Part shown: in pieces, positions 1 through 7,286 of the stretch | How positions within the stretch are numbered: position 1 is the first letter of the stretch | How the letters are laid out: every line of letters begins with the position of its first letter | From: Klenkia sp. | GTDB lineage: Bacteria; Actinomycetota; Actinomycetes; Mycobacteriales; Geodermatophilaceae | Direction of reading: 5' to 3' | Length of the DNA stretch: 23,415 nucleotides | Assembly: GCA_025966215.1 (NCBI GenBank) | Contig: JAOPVM010000131.1 | Location: 1-23,415 of the forward strand | The notes under the pieces: generated by a model | Database searches by the model: none | What the model was told of the DNA's origin: nothing | What the model saw: only the letters and a program-made list of their open reading frames with translations | Program-made: the position numbers and the translations under genes

Positions 1-151
1 TCGGCGGGTCCATCGACAACGACGCGAACGCCGACACCGTCGTCCCGTGCGGGACACCATCGGCCGACACCGCGGTCACCACCGACACCGGGGTCGCCAC
101 CCCGGCCATCACCTCACGGAACCGCTCGGACAGCTCGGACAGCTCGGACAC
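1..151 (-). CDS. Flavin reductase (NADH:FMN oxidoreductase type), C-terminus cut by window edge
   Basis: Only the first 50 codons are inside the window. They contain the N-terminal signature of the HpaC/flavin reductase domain family: FREVMAGVATPVSVVTAV, then DGVPHGTTVSAFASLSMDPP. This family reduces free FMN or FAD with NAD(P)H and hands it to a monooxygenase. I chose the GTG at 151 because GAGGAGG lies eight bases upstream (160-166). In-frame GTGs at 199 and 229 have no such site. The gene is divergent from the luciferase-like monooxygenase at 385, and the two share a 233-base regulatory region, so it is probably the reductase partner of that enzyme. Identification rests on the N-terminal motif only. 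Confidence 0.82.
   Translation of the reverse strand, partial: MSELSELSERFREVMAGVATPVSVVTAVSADGVPHGTTVSAFASLSMDPP
124..150. repeat. Three tandem 9-base units
   Basis: The unit GCTCGGACA occurs three times head to tail. It lies in the first codons of the flavin reductase gene and encodes a Ser-Glu-Leu repeat directly after the start codon. Such in-frame microrepeats can vary in copy number by slippage without shifting the frame. Confidence 0.75.
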
Positions 152-246
152 GTCCTGGACCTCCTCGTCGCAGACACCCCGGTCGACCGCCCGAGGCACA
201 GCTGATCGCCGTCCGGGCGACCGTGACACGCGCCACGACGACAGCG

Positions 247-265
247 GTGTTCCGTTCCGGCACAC
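247..265. promoter_or_regulatory. Candidate operator, copy 1 (GTGTTCC-N5-GGCACAC)
   Basis: A 19-base dyad with one mismatch between the arms, in the divergent region between the flavin reductase and the luciferase-like gene. It has the same arm sequence and the same five-base spacer as the sites at 293, 8203 and 15297. The core keeps T-N11-A, the pattern of LysR-type boxes. Confidence 0.6.
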
Positions 266-292
266 CGGACCGGCGGCCCACCACCGGCCCAC

Positions 293-311
293 GTGTTCCA
301 CAACGGAACAC
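293..311. promoter_or_regulatory. Candidate operator, copy 2 (GTGTTCC-N5-GGAACAC)
   Basis: A perfect 7+5+7 dyad centred 46 bases from copy 1 and about 80 bases upstream of the monooxygenase start. Two sites in one divergent promoter region suggest cooperative binding or separate control of the two directions. Confidence 0.65.
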
Positions 312-384
312 CCCGGCCGAGCGGCCTCGTGTGACGGTGCTCACCGACAGGGGTCACGGACCCCCGGGATGCAAAGGAGCACTC

Positions 385-1548
385 ATGGCCCTCAAGTTCG
401 GCACCTTCATGGCCCCGTTCCACCCCCCTGGCACAGGGCAGAACCCCTCCACCGCCTACGAGCGGGACGTCGCGCTGATCCAGCACATGGACCGTCTCGG
501 CTTCGACGAGGCGTGGATCGGTGAGCACCACTCCTGTGGGACCGAGCTGATCCCCGACCCGTTCATGTTCATCATGTACATGGCGAACCTGACCAAGCAC
601 ATCAAGCTCGGCACCGGCGTGACCTCGCTGCCCTACCACAACCCCCTCTGGGTGGCCGACCGCGCGCTGTTCGCCGACCGGCTGCTGCGCGGTCGCTTCA
701 TGCTCGGCATCGGGCCGGGCGCACTGCCCACCGACGCGGACATGATCGGCATCTCCCTCGAGGAGCAGCGCGGCGCCATGGAGGAGGACTTCGACGTCCT
801 CATGGCCCTGCTGCGGGGCGAGTCGGTCACCAAGGAGACCAACCGCTACCGGCTCAAGGACGCCCGCACGCAGTACGCCCCGTACAGCGACTTCGACGTG
901 GCCGTGGCCGCGATCGCCAGCCCGACCGGTCCGCGTGCGGCCTCCAAGAACGGCGCACACCTGATCTCGGTCGGCGCCACCGCCGCCGGTGGGTTCGACG
1001 CGCTCGCTCTGCACTGGGACGTCATGGAGGAACGCGCTCCCCAGTTCGGCTACAAGGCCGACCGCAGCAAGTGGCGACTGGCCGGCCCGATGCACCTGGC
1101 CGAGACCAAGGAGCAGGCCATCGAGGAGGTCAAGCACGGGCTCGACGCCTGGTGCGACTACACCCAGGACGTCCTGGCCGCGCCGCACTTCCGTGCCGCG
1201 GGCAAGACCTTCGAGGAGCGGGTGGAGTGGGTCAACGAGTCCGGGCTCGGTGTCATCGGCACCCCGGACATGGCCATCTCGCAGATCGAGCGGCTGGAGA
1301 AGCAGTCCGGGGGCTTCGGCTCCTACCTGCTGATCGCGCACGAGTGGGCCCGGCACCGGGACACGCTGAACAGCTTCGAGCTGTTCGCCGACCACGTGAT
1401 GCCCCGCTTCCAGGGCAGCGCCGACCGGCTCACCGGGGCCGAGACGTGGGCCCGCGGGCGTTGGGACGAGCTGGACGGTCGGCAGGGTGCGGCCATCGCC
1501 GCAGCGACCGAGCGGCACGCCGCCGAGAAGTCCGGCGCCCAGGCCTGA
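385..1548 (+). CDS. LLM-class FMNH2-dependent monooxygenase (bacterial luciferase family, limonene monooxygenase-like)
   Basis: A 387-residue TIM-barrel flavin monooxygenase of the luciferase-like superfamily. Recognisable parts are the N-terminal FGTFMAPFHPP strand, the DEAWIGEHHS segment, the LGTGVTSLPYHNPL strand and the RFMLGIGPGALPTD segment. These resemble LimB, the limonene 1,2-monooxygenase. Such enzymes take reduced FMN from a separate reductase, and a reductase gene is divergent at 151. The ATG at 385 is preceded by AAAGGAG at 373-379. The open frame back to 223 crosses both operator sites and is unlikely to be translated. The substrate cannot be read from sequence. It probably starts the pathway by hydroxylation, epoxidation or Baeyer-Villiger oxidation. 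Confidence 0.88.
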   Translation: MALKFGTFMAPFHPPGTGQNPSTAYERDVALIQHMDRLGFDEAWIGEHHSCGTELIPDPFMFIMYMANLTKHIKLGTGVTSLPYHNPLWVADRALFADRLLRGRFMLGIGPGALPTDADMIGISLEEQRGAMEEDFDVLMALLRGESVTKETNRYRLKDARTQYAPYSDFDVAVAAIASPTGPRAASKNGAHLISVGATAAGGFDALALHWDVMEERAPQFGYKADRSKWRLAGPMHLAETKEQAIEEVKHGLDAWCDYTQDVLAAPHFRAAGKTFEERVEWVNESGLGVIGTPDMAISQIERLEKQSGGFGSYLLIAHEWARHRDTLNSFELFADHVMPRFQGSADRLTGAETWARGRWDELDGRQGAAIAAATERHAAEKSGAQA

Positions 1549-1553
1549 TCGAC

Positions 1554-1588
1554 GGCGGGCCGACGGCACGCGCTGCCGTCGGCCCGCC
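1554..1588 (+). terminator. Perfect 15-bp hairpin after the monooxygenase
   Basis: The arms 1554-1568 and 1574-1588 are exact reverse complements around a 5-base CGCGC loop. No T tract follows. The structure ends five bases before the ribosome binding site of the next gene, so it may act as a partial terminator or as a 3' stabiliser that sets the monooxygenase level above that of downstream genes. Confidence 0.7.
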
Positions 1589-1605
1589 CCACCCCGGAGG
1601 TCGCC

Positions 1606-1938
1606 GTGCACATCACGCTGGACCCCGCCACCGGCGCGCACGCGCTCGTCGACGCGGACGTCGTCACCTCGTTCTCCGTCGTGGTCCCCGACGCAGCCCA
1701 GCTGCCCCTCCGGGCCTCCGACGTCCCCGCCGCCCTCGGCTGGCCCGCCGGCGACGGCCGGCACCTCTTCATCCGCCAGGACGCCGTCCGCTCCCTCGCA
1801 GGCGAGCGCGACGAGGCCTGGCAGTCGGGCTTCGCCGCGATGCTCGGCTACGCCCGGGAGAAGGGCTGGCTGAGTCCCGACGGCTCGGCCGTCCAGGCCC
1901 ACTGCACGACCCCCGAGGACGACAGCGCCTCGGGCTGA
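1606..1938 (+). CDS. Unknown 110-residue protein
   Basis: I do not recognise a family. The GTG at 1606 has CCGGAGG at 1594-1600. The protein starts with a beta-strand-like segment (MHITLDPATGAHALVDADVVTSFSVVVPD). It then has a compact alpha/beta-looking middle with GWPAGDGRHLFIRQDAV, a helix-like DEAWQSGFAAMLGYAREKGWL, and an acidic tail. There is no signal peptide or membrane segment, and one Cys near the end. Its position directly after the monooxygenase and before the alcohol dehydrogenase suggests an accessory role in the first steps, but this is only context. Codon use matches its neighbours, so it is likely a real gene. Confidence 0.7.
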   Translation: MHITLDPATGAHALVDADVVTSFSVVVPDAAQLPLRASDVPAALGWPAGDGRHLFIRQDAVRSLAGERDEAWQSGFAAMLGYAREKGWLSPDGSAVQAHCTTPEDDSASG

Positions 1939-1940
1939 CC

Positions 1941-1962
1941 GCGTCACCGGCGTCGGTGACGC
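1941..1962. promoter_or_regulatory. Inverted repeat GCGTCACC-N6-GGTGACGC
   Basis: A perfect 8-bp dyad with a 6-base centre fills most of the short gap before the alcohol dehydrogenase and its ribosome binding site. It could be a hairpin or a protein-binding site. Confidence 0.45.
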
Positions 1963-1983
1963 CCCCAGAGAGGAACCCACCCG

Positions 1984-3030
1984 ATGCGCGCAGTGGTCTA
2001 CAACGGTCCCGAGGACATCGACGTCACCGACGTCCCCGAGGGACCGGTCGGGCCCGGACAGGTCCGGTTGCAGGTGGCCTTCAACGGCATCTGCGGCACC
2101 GACCTGCACGAGTACTACGCCGGCCCCATCTTCGTGCCGACCGAACCCCACCCGTTGACCGGCGACTCGTTGCCCGTGGTCCTGGGCCACGAGTTCTCCG
2201 GGACCGTGACCGAGGTCGGGGGCGGCGTGAGCACTCTGGCCGTCGGCGACCGTGTCACCGTGCTCCCGGTCTACTCGTGCGGTGAGTGCCTGGCCTGCAA
2301 GGGCGGCCGGCCCAACGTCTGCGCCAAGGTCGGGTTCCACGGTCTGTCCACCGACGGCGGCATGGCCGAGACCACCGTGGTCGAGGCGTCCATGGCCTTC
2401 AAGCTCCCGGACTCGGTGTCGCTGGAGCTCGGCGCCCTGACCGAGCCGATGGCCGTGGCCTACCACGCCGCCAAGCTCGGTGACCCCGATCCCTCCGGCA
2501 CCGCCCTGGTCTTCGGAGCCGGCCCCATCGGCATCGGACTGTGGTTCGCCCTCAAGGGCCAGGGCGTCGACGACGTCTTCGTCGTCGAGCCCTCCCCCGT
2601 CCGGCGTGCCTCGATCGAGCGGCTCGGCGCGAAGACCCTGGACCCGACCTCGGTCGACGTCCCGGCGTTCATCGCCGAGCACACCGGGGGCGACGGCGTC
2701 ACCGCCGCCTACGACGCAGCCGGCGTGCAGGCCTCGGTGGAGACCGCCCTGGCCTGCCTCGGCGCCGCGCGCACCATGGTCAGCGTCGCCATCTACGAGA
2801 AGCCGCTGGAGACCTCGCTGATCCAGCTGGTCCTGCGCGAGGCCCGCATCCAGGGGACCCTCTGCTACACCGACGAGGACTACCGCGCGGTGCTCCAGCT
2901 GATGGCCGAGGGCCACTACGACACGACCGGCTGGGTCGAGACCATCGCGATGGACGACATCGTCACCGAGGGCTTCGCGGCACTGCAGGCCGGTCAGAAG
3001 ATGAAGGTCCTCGTCGACCCGAGTCGCTGA
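1984..3030 (+). CDS. Zinc-dependent alcohol dehydrogenase, (R,R)-butanediol dehydrogenase type
   Basis: A 348-residue medium-chain dehydrogenase that oxidises a secondary alcohol with NAD(P). Catalytic zinc ligands are visible as Cys37 in GICGTD and His69-Glu70 in GHEFSG. The structural zinc lobe is present as Cys99, Cys102, Cys105 and Cys113. The inserted segment YAGPIFVPTEPHPLTG is characteristic of the butanediol/sorbitol dehydrogenase branch. The nucleotide fold has GAGPIGIG. GAGAGGA at 1968-1974 precedes the ATG. In this cluster it probably oxidises an alcohol or diol made downstream of the monooxygenase rather than butanediol itself. The family call is firm and the substrate is inferred. 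Confidence 0.88.
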   Translation: MRAVVYNGPEDIDVTDVPEGPVGPGQVRLQVAFNGICGTDLHEYYAGPIFVPTEPHPLTGDSLPVVLGHEFSGTVTEVGGGVSTLAVGDRVTVLPVYSCGECLACKGGRPNVCAKVGFHGLSTDGGMAETTVVEASMAFKLPDSVSLELGALTEPMAVAYHAAKLGDPDPSGTALVFGAGPIGIGLWFALKGQGVDDVFVVEPSPVRRASIERLGAKTLDPTSVDVPAFIAEHTGGDGVTAAYDAAGVQASVETALACLGAARTMVSVAIYEKPLETSLIQLVLREARIQGTLCYTDEDYRAVLQLMAEGHYDTTGWVETIAMDDIVTEGFAALQAGQKMKVLVDPSR

Positions 3031-3049
3031 CGCCCGCTCCTGCACGCAC

Positions 3050-3085
3050 CGCTGCCGGACCTGCCCTGAGGCAGGTCCGGCAGCG
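3050..3085 (+). terminator. 16-bp hairpin after the alcohol dehydrogenase
   Basis: The arms 3050-3065 and 3070-3085 pair perfectly around a CTGA tetraloop, followed by a short TTCTG run. It is the strongest terminator-like structure on the plus strand of module 1 and may reduce read-through into the CoA-transferase gene. Confidence 0.78.
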
Positions 3086-3129
3086 TTCTGCCGCCCGCCC
3101 ACGGACACCCCGAGGAGCACCGCCGTCCC

Positions 3130-4326
3130 ATGACGTCGTCCCCACCACCTGACGGTCCCCTCGCCGGCCTGCTCGTCGCGGACTTCACCCGGGTGCTGGC
3201 CGGGCCCTACGCCACCATGCTGCTGGCCGACCTGGGAGCCGAGGTCATCAAGGTCGAGAGCCCGACCGGGGACGACACCCGAGCCTGGTCCCCACCGGTG
3301 CGGGACGGGGTCTCCACCTACTACCTGGGCATCAACCGGAACAAGCGGTCCATCGCCCTGGACCTCTCGCTGGCCGAGGACCGGACGGCTGCCCGCGAAC
3401 TGGCTCGGCGCGCGGACGTGGTCGTCGAGAACTTCAAACCCGGTGGGCTGCGGCGGTTCGGGCTGGACTACGCGACCGTGTCCGAGAGCAACCCCGCCGT
3501 CGTGTACGCCTCGATCTCCGGCTTCGGCAGCGGGCCCGCCGGCGCCGGCCTCCCCGGGTACGACCTCATCGTCCAGGCCATGTCGGGGCTGATGTCGTTG
3601 ACCGGGGACCCGGACGGCGAGCCCTACCGGGCCGGGGTGGCCGTGTTCGACGTCATCGCCGGGCTGCACGCCACGATCGGGGTGGTGTCCGCCGTGCACG
3701 CGCGCCAGCAGACCGGGGTCGGCCAGCACGTCGAGGTGGACCTGTTGTCCTCGGCGTTGTCCGGTCTGGCCAACCAGACCTCGGCGGTGGTGGCCGGCGG
3801 CGTCGTCCCGTTCCGCATGGGCAACAGCCACCCCAGCCTCTTCCCCTACGAGACCCTGCCGTGCAGTGACGGCGACCTGGTGATCACCGCCGGCAACAAC
3901 GGGCAGTTCCGGCGCCTCACCGAGGCTCTCGGGCTGCCCGGCCTGGCCGACGATCCCCGCTTCGCCCGCAACGAGGACCGCACGGCCCACCGCGAGCTCC
4001 TCCGGCCCTTGCTGGTCGACCGGCTCAGCACCCGGGGGAAGCAGGAGTGGTTCGCCGTCCTCACGGCGGCCGGGGTCCCCTGCGGACCCATCAACACCGT
4101 GGACCAGGGGGTCGCCCTCGCCACGTCCCTCGGGCTGGACCCCGTCGTCGAGGTCGGTCCGGCGGGCATCCCGTCGGTGCGGAACCCGATCACCCTGTCC
4201 GCCACCCCGGCCGGCTACCGCCTGCCGCCCCCCGCCCTGGACGAGCACGGCCCGGAGATCCGGGCCTGGCTCGCCGCCGAGGAGTCGGCTGGCTCCACGG
4301 TCCCCGTACCCGGAGGAACCCCGTGA
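3130..4326 (+). CDS. Class III CoA-transferase (CaiB/BaiF family)
   Basis: A 398-residue family III CoA-transferase, the usual length. It shows the N-terminal LLVADFTRVLAGPYATMLLADLGAEVIKVE, the RNKRSIALDL segment, VVVENFKPGGLRRFGLDY, and PGYDLIVQAMSG with the expected catalytic aspartate at Asp145. The C-terminal part has GVPCGPINTVDQ. It would move CoA from a donor thioester to a carboxylic acid and so activate the oxidised substrate for the acyl-CoA dehydrogenase and hydroxyacyl-CoA dehydrogenase encoded on the opposite strand. GAGGAG lies 12 bases before the ATG, slightly far. The stop overlaps the next gene by GTGA. Confidence 0.9.
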   Translation: MTSSPPPDGPLAGLLVADFTRVLAGPYATMLLADLGAEVIKVESPTGDDTRAWSPPVRDGVSTYYLGINRNKRSIALDLSLAEDRTAARELARRADVVVENFKPGGLRRFGLDYATVSESNPAVVYASISGFGSGPAGAGLPGYDLIVQAMSGLMSLTGDPDGEPYRAGVAVFDVIAGLHATIGVVSAVHARQQTGVGQHVEVDLLSSALSGLANQTSAVVAGGVVPFRMGNSHPSLFPYETLPCSDGDLVITAGNNGQFRRLTEALGLPGLADDPRFARNEDRTAHRELLRPLLVDRLSTRGKQEWFAVLTAAGVPCGPINTVDQGVALATSLGLDPVVEVGPAGIPSVRNPITLSATPAGYRLPPPALDEHGPEIRAWLAAEESAGSTVPVPGGTP

Positions 4327-4820
4327 CGACGCCCGACCTGACCCGGCGCATCCAGGCACTCGAGGACCGCGAGGCCATCCGTGACCTGGACGCGCGGTAC
4401 TGCCGGTACCTCGACGAGGGCCAGTGGGACCGCCTCGGCGGGTGCTTCACCGAGGACGGTGCCTTCGACGGGCTGTCCCGGATCGAGGGCCGGACCGCGG
4501 TCCGGGACTTCTTCGCCGGCCTCGCCGCGGGCGGGTTGACCGTCCTGTGGCACCACGTGTCCAACCACGAGATCCAGCTCGACGGCGACCACGCCACCGT
4601 CCGGTCGCTGCTGTGGCAGCCCTGCGTGGTGAGAGGGGTGCCCCAGGTGTCCGCCGGTCGCTACCGCGACCAGCTGGTCCGCACCGGCGAGGGGTGGCGG
4701 ATCCAGGAGAAGCAGGTCCGGTTCTCCTACTGGGGGCCGTTGGCCGACGGGTGGGACCACCACTCCTTCGGCTTCGGCCCGGCAGCTGCTGCGGCCACCC
4801 CGGTCGACGTGGAGACCTGA
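4323..4820 (+). CDS. SnoaL-like (NTF2-fold) protein, copy 1
   Basis: A 165-residue protein of the SnoaL/NTF2-like superfamily, a cone-shaped fold used by isomerases, dehydratases and small hydrolases. The N-terminal helix LEDREAIRDLDARYCRYLDEG, the GCFTEDGAFDG turn and the WHHVSNHEIQL strand are typical. The GTG start overlaps the CoA-transferase stop, implying translational coupling. GGAGGAAC lies just upstream at 4312-4319. A close paralogue begins at 23029 in the phenol module. The conserved core shared by the two copies includes SLLWQPCV and GVP. Its reaction is unknown. A hydratase, dehydratase or isomerase role on a pathway intermediate is plausible. Confidence 0.82.
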   Translation: MTTPDLTRRIQALEDREAIRDLDARYCRYLDEGQWDRLGGCFTEDGAFDGLSRIEGRTAVRDFFAGLAAGGLTVLWHHVSNHEIQLDGDHATVRSLLWQPCVVRGVPQVSAGRYRDQLVRTGEGWRIQEKQVRFSYWGPLADGWDHHSFGFGPAAAAATPVDVET

Positions 4821-4852
4821 TCCGGCTGGCGGCCGGACGGCCGCCACCCGGA
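4821..4852. terminator. Bidirectional hairpin between convergent genes
   Basis: TGGCGGCC (4827-4834) pairs with GGCCGCCA (4839-4846) around a GGAC loop. The stem continues as TCCGG/CCGGA after a single C/C mismatch. It lies exactly in the 37-base gap between the convergent SnoaL-like and aldehyde dehydrogenase genes and fits a shared terminator. Confidence 0.75.
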
Positions 4853-4857
4853 CGACC

Positions 4858-6228
4858 TCAGGGCCGGCGCACCAGCTTCTTGTTGCAGAACTCCTCGAGG
4901 CCGAACCGGCCCAGCTCGCGCCCGACACCCGAGCGCTTCACCCCGCCGAAGGGCAGGTCTGCCGCGCTGCGGCTGGTCGCGTTGATCCACACCATGCCCG
5001 TCTCCAGGTCCTCGGCGACCTGCTGGGCCTCGGTCTCGTCGCCGGTGAAGACCGATGCCGCCAGCCCGTACGCCGAGTCGTTGGCCAGGCGGACCGCCTC
5101 CGCTGTCGTGTCAACCCGGTACACGACGGCGGCGGGACCGAAGAGCTCCTCCCTGTAGGCGCGCATCTGCGGCGTGACCCCGGTCAGGACCGTCGGCGGG
5201 AACCAGGCGCCCGGTGCGTCACCGGGTCTGCCGCCCACGTGCACCTGCGCACCGGCGTCCACGGCGTCCTGCACCTGGGCCTGCAGGTCGTCACGGGCCC
5301 GGATCGAGGACATCGGCCCCAGCTTGGTCCCCTCCGCAGTCGGGTCGCCCATCCCCCAGCCGGTCATACCCGCGGACAGGCCGGCGACGAAGCGGTCGTA
5401 GTGGTCGGCGTGCACGATGAACCTCTTCGACGACGTGCAGGCCTGCCCACCGTTGAACAGCCGGCCCGGTACGGCCGCAGCCACCGCCGCGTCCACGTCG
5501 GCGCTGGCGAGGACGAGGAACGGGTCGGAACCACCCAGCTCCAAGACGTACTTCTTCAGGTTGCGCCCGGCCACCTCGCCCACGGCGATCCCGGCACGCT
5601 CCGAACCGGTCAGGGACACCCCCTGCACGACCGGGCTGGCGATCATGTCGGCGACCTGGTCGTTCGACGCGAACACGTTGACGTAGACGCCTGGGGCCAG
5701 CCCGGCGTCGGTGAAGAGCTCGGCCATGGCCAGGGCCTGCTGGGGGCAGTTGGGGGCGTGCTTGAGCAGGATGGTGTTGCCCAGGAGCAGGTTCGGCGCA
5801 GCGAACCGGGCCACCTGGTACCAGGGGAAGTTCCACGGCATGATCCCGACGAGCGGACCCAGGGGCTCGGTGCGGACCACCGCCGTCCCGGTGCCGGCGA
5901 TCTCGAGCTCCTCGTCGACGAGGTACGCCGGTCCCCGGGTGGCGTAGTACTCGTAGATCGAAGCAGCCAGGGCCACCTCACCTCGGGACTCCGCCAGCGG
6001 CTTGCCCATCTCCAGGGTCGTCAGCGCGGCGAGCTCCTCCGACCTCTCCCGGTACAGGTCGGCCACCCGTTGCAGCACCGCTGCCCGGGACGACAGCTCG
6101 GTGGCGCGCCACGCGCGGTAGGCCTCGGCGGAGCGGTCCAGGACCTCGTGCACCTGATGGTCGGTGAGGGTGTCGAAGGTCTGCAGGGTCTCCCCCGTCG
6201 TCGGGTCGACCGTCGCGTACGAACTCAT
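4858..6228 (-). CDS. NAD(P)-dependent aldehyde dehydrogenase (succinate-semialdehyde dehydrogenase-like)
   Basis: A 456-residue ALDH-superfamily enzyme, complete. Active-site residues are Asn133 in MPWNFPWY, Glu230 in LELGGSDPF, and the nucleophile Cys264 in GGQACTSSKR. The C-terminal ELFGPAAVVYRV and LPFGGVKRSGVGRELG segments resemble the short GabD/SSADH branch. The ATG at 6228 is preceded by GAGGAG. The gene follows the LysR regulator by 49 bases on the same strand and may be co-transcribed with it. In the pathway it would oxidise an aldehyde to the acid that the CoA-transferase then activates. The exact aldehyde is not known. Confidence 0.9.
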   Translation of the reverse strand: MSSYATVDPTTGETLQTFDTLTDHQVHEVLDRSAEAYRAWRATELSSRAAVLQRVADLYRERSEELAALTTLEMGKPLAESRGEVALAASIYEYYATRGPAYLVDEELEIAGTGTAVVRTEPLGPLVGIMPWNFPWYQVARFAAPNLLLGNTILLKHAPNCPQQALAMAELFTDAGLAPGVYVNVFASNDQVADMIASPVVQGVSLTGSERAGIAVGEVAGRNLKKYVLELGGSDPFLVLASADVDAAVAAAVPGRLFNGGQACTSSKRFIVHADHYDRFVAGLSAGMTGWGMGDPTAEGTKLGPMSSIRARDDLQAQVQDAVDAGAQVHVGGRPGDAPGAWFPPTVLTGVTPQMRAYREELFGPAAVVYRVDTTAEAVRLANDSAYGLAASVFTGDETEAQQVAEDLETGMVWINATSRSAADLPFGGVKRSGVGRELGRFGLEEFCNKKLVRRP

Positions 6229-6277
6229 GCCCTGCTCCTCTCGTCGGCTGCGGCGGCGCAGCCGACGGCCATCGTCG

Positions 6278-7216
6278 TCACCGCACGGGCGGCGATGCTG
6301 TCCCGATCTGGGGCACCTCGGCGTCCACAGCCCGGGCGAGCCGGTCGGCGACGTCGAGGACGGCCCGCAGGACGGGGCTCACGTGGTCCACCCGCCAGGC
6401 GATCTGGAGGTGCACCGGCTCCACCTCGTCCCCGACGGCCACGAACCGCACGTGCGGGTCCTGCACCGCGTCGGCCACCGACAGCAGCGTCAGGTGGCAC
6501 CCCACCTCTGCGGCCACCAGGGAGAGCGCGCTGTAGGTGTCCGGGGCGACCTGCACCACCTCGGCCGAGAACCCTGCCGCCAGCGAGAGCCGCCGCAGAC
6601 GTTCGGGGAGGACGCTGCCCGCAACCGGCGGCAGCGAGACCAGCGACTCACCGGCGAGCTCGGCCACCCGCACCGAGCTGCGCGCGGCGAAGCGGTGGCC
6701 CGACGGGACGGCCAGGCACAACCCGTCCCGGTGCAACACGCGGGAGACGGTGCCTGCCGGGAGCTGGTCCCACCGGCCCAGTGCGACCTCGACGTCGCCG
6801 GCAAGCAGGCGGTCGAGCAACGGCTGGGCGAACTGCTGGCTGAACAACTCCAGCCGGATGCCGGGGTGTCGGTGTCGCACCGCTCGGGCCAGGTCGCCGA
6901 CGAGCCGGTGGGTCGAGGCCCCCGCGTAGGCGACGCGCACCGAGCCGACGTCGCCACGCTCGACGGCGCGCACGGCCTCCGCCGCACGCTCCAGCGCTGC
7001 GAAGACCTCCTGGGCTGGCTCGACGAGGGCCTGACCGGCGGCCGTGAGCCGCACCGAGCGGGTCGTGCGCTCGAACAGCTCGCTCCCCACGTTCCGCTCC
7101 AGGGCGCGGATCGCCCGGCTCACCGGTGGCTGGGCCATGTGCAGGCGCTGCGCGGCGCGCCCGAAGTGCAGCTCCTCGGCCACGGCGAGGAACGCCTGCA
7201 GCTGGTTCAGCTCCAC
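6278..7216 (-). CDS. LysR-family transcriptional regulator
   Basis: A 312-residue LysR-type regulator with the classic N-terminal winged helix-turn-helix (MELNQLQAFLAVAEELHFGRAAQRLHMAQPPVSRAIRALE, written here in parts: MELNQLQAFLAVAEEL, then HFGRAAQRLHMAQPPVSR). A linker helix and a periplasmic-binding-like effector domain follow. The start is GTG at 7216 and no strong ribosome binding site precedes it. LysR proteins usually bind dyads with T-N11-A. Four such dyads occur in module 1 promoters (247, 293, 8203, 15297), so this is the best local candidate for their regulator. No copy lies in its own short upstream gap, which is unusual if it autoregulates. Confidence 0.92.
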   Translation of the reverse strand: MELNQLQAFLAVAEELHFGRAAQRLHMAQPPVSRAIRALERNVGSELFERTTRSVRLTAAGQALVEPAQEVFAALERAAEAVRAVERGDVGSVRVAYAGASTHRLVGDLARAVRHRHPGIRLELFSQQFAQPLLDRLLAGDVEVALGRWDQLPAGTVSRVLHRDGLCLAVPSGHRFAARSSVRVAELAGESLVSLPPVAGSVLPERLRRLSLAAGFSAEVVQVAPDTYSALSLVAAEVGCHLTLLSVADAVQDPHVRFVAVGDEVEPVHLQIAWRVDHVSPVLRAVLDVADRLARAVDAEVPQIGTASPPVR

Positions 7217-7239
7217 ACCGGGGACCCCCGTCGACGTCC

Positions 7240-7273
7240 GGCGGTCCGGCCGGCAGCTCCCGACCGGACCGCC
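7240..7273 (-). terminator. 10-bp hairpin after the SDR gene
   Basis: GGCGGTCCGG (7240-7249) pairs exactly with CCGGACCGCC (7264-7273) around a 14-base loop, just beyond the SDR stop codon and before the LysR start. It probably separates SDR transcription from the regulator. Confidence 0.65.
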
Positions 7274-7286
7274 GTGTCGAGACGGG

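Noticed and set aside
223..384. N-terminal extension of the luciferase-like protein by 54 residues
   Set aside because: The region contains two operator-like dyads, has no family homology, and the ATG at 385 has a good ribosome binding site and the expected family N-terminus.
152..384. FMN riboswitch upstream of the flavin-dependent monooxygenase
   Set aside because: Flavin genes on both sides made this worth checking, but I could not find the conserved RFN-element core (the AGGGGA-type 5' segment with its matching 3' side) in this or the other leader regions.
109..4359. A 1416-codon open frame on the minus strand
   Set aside because: It is antisense to four or five well-supported genes and its translation is rich in Gly, Arg, Val and Asp without any family motif. 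High GC content removes stop codons from such shadow frames.
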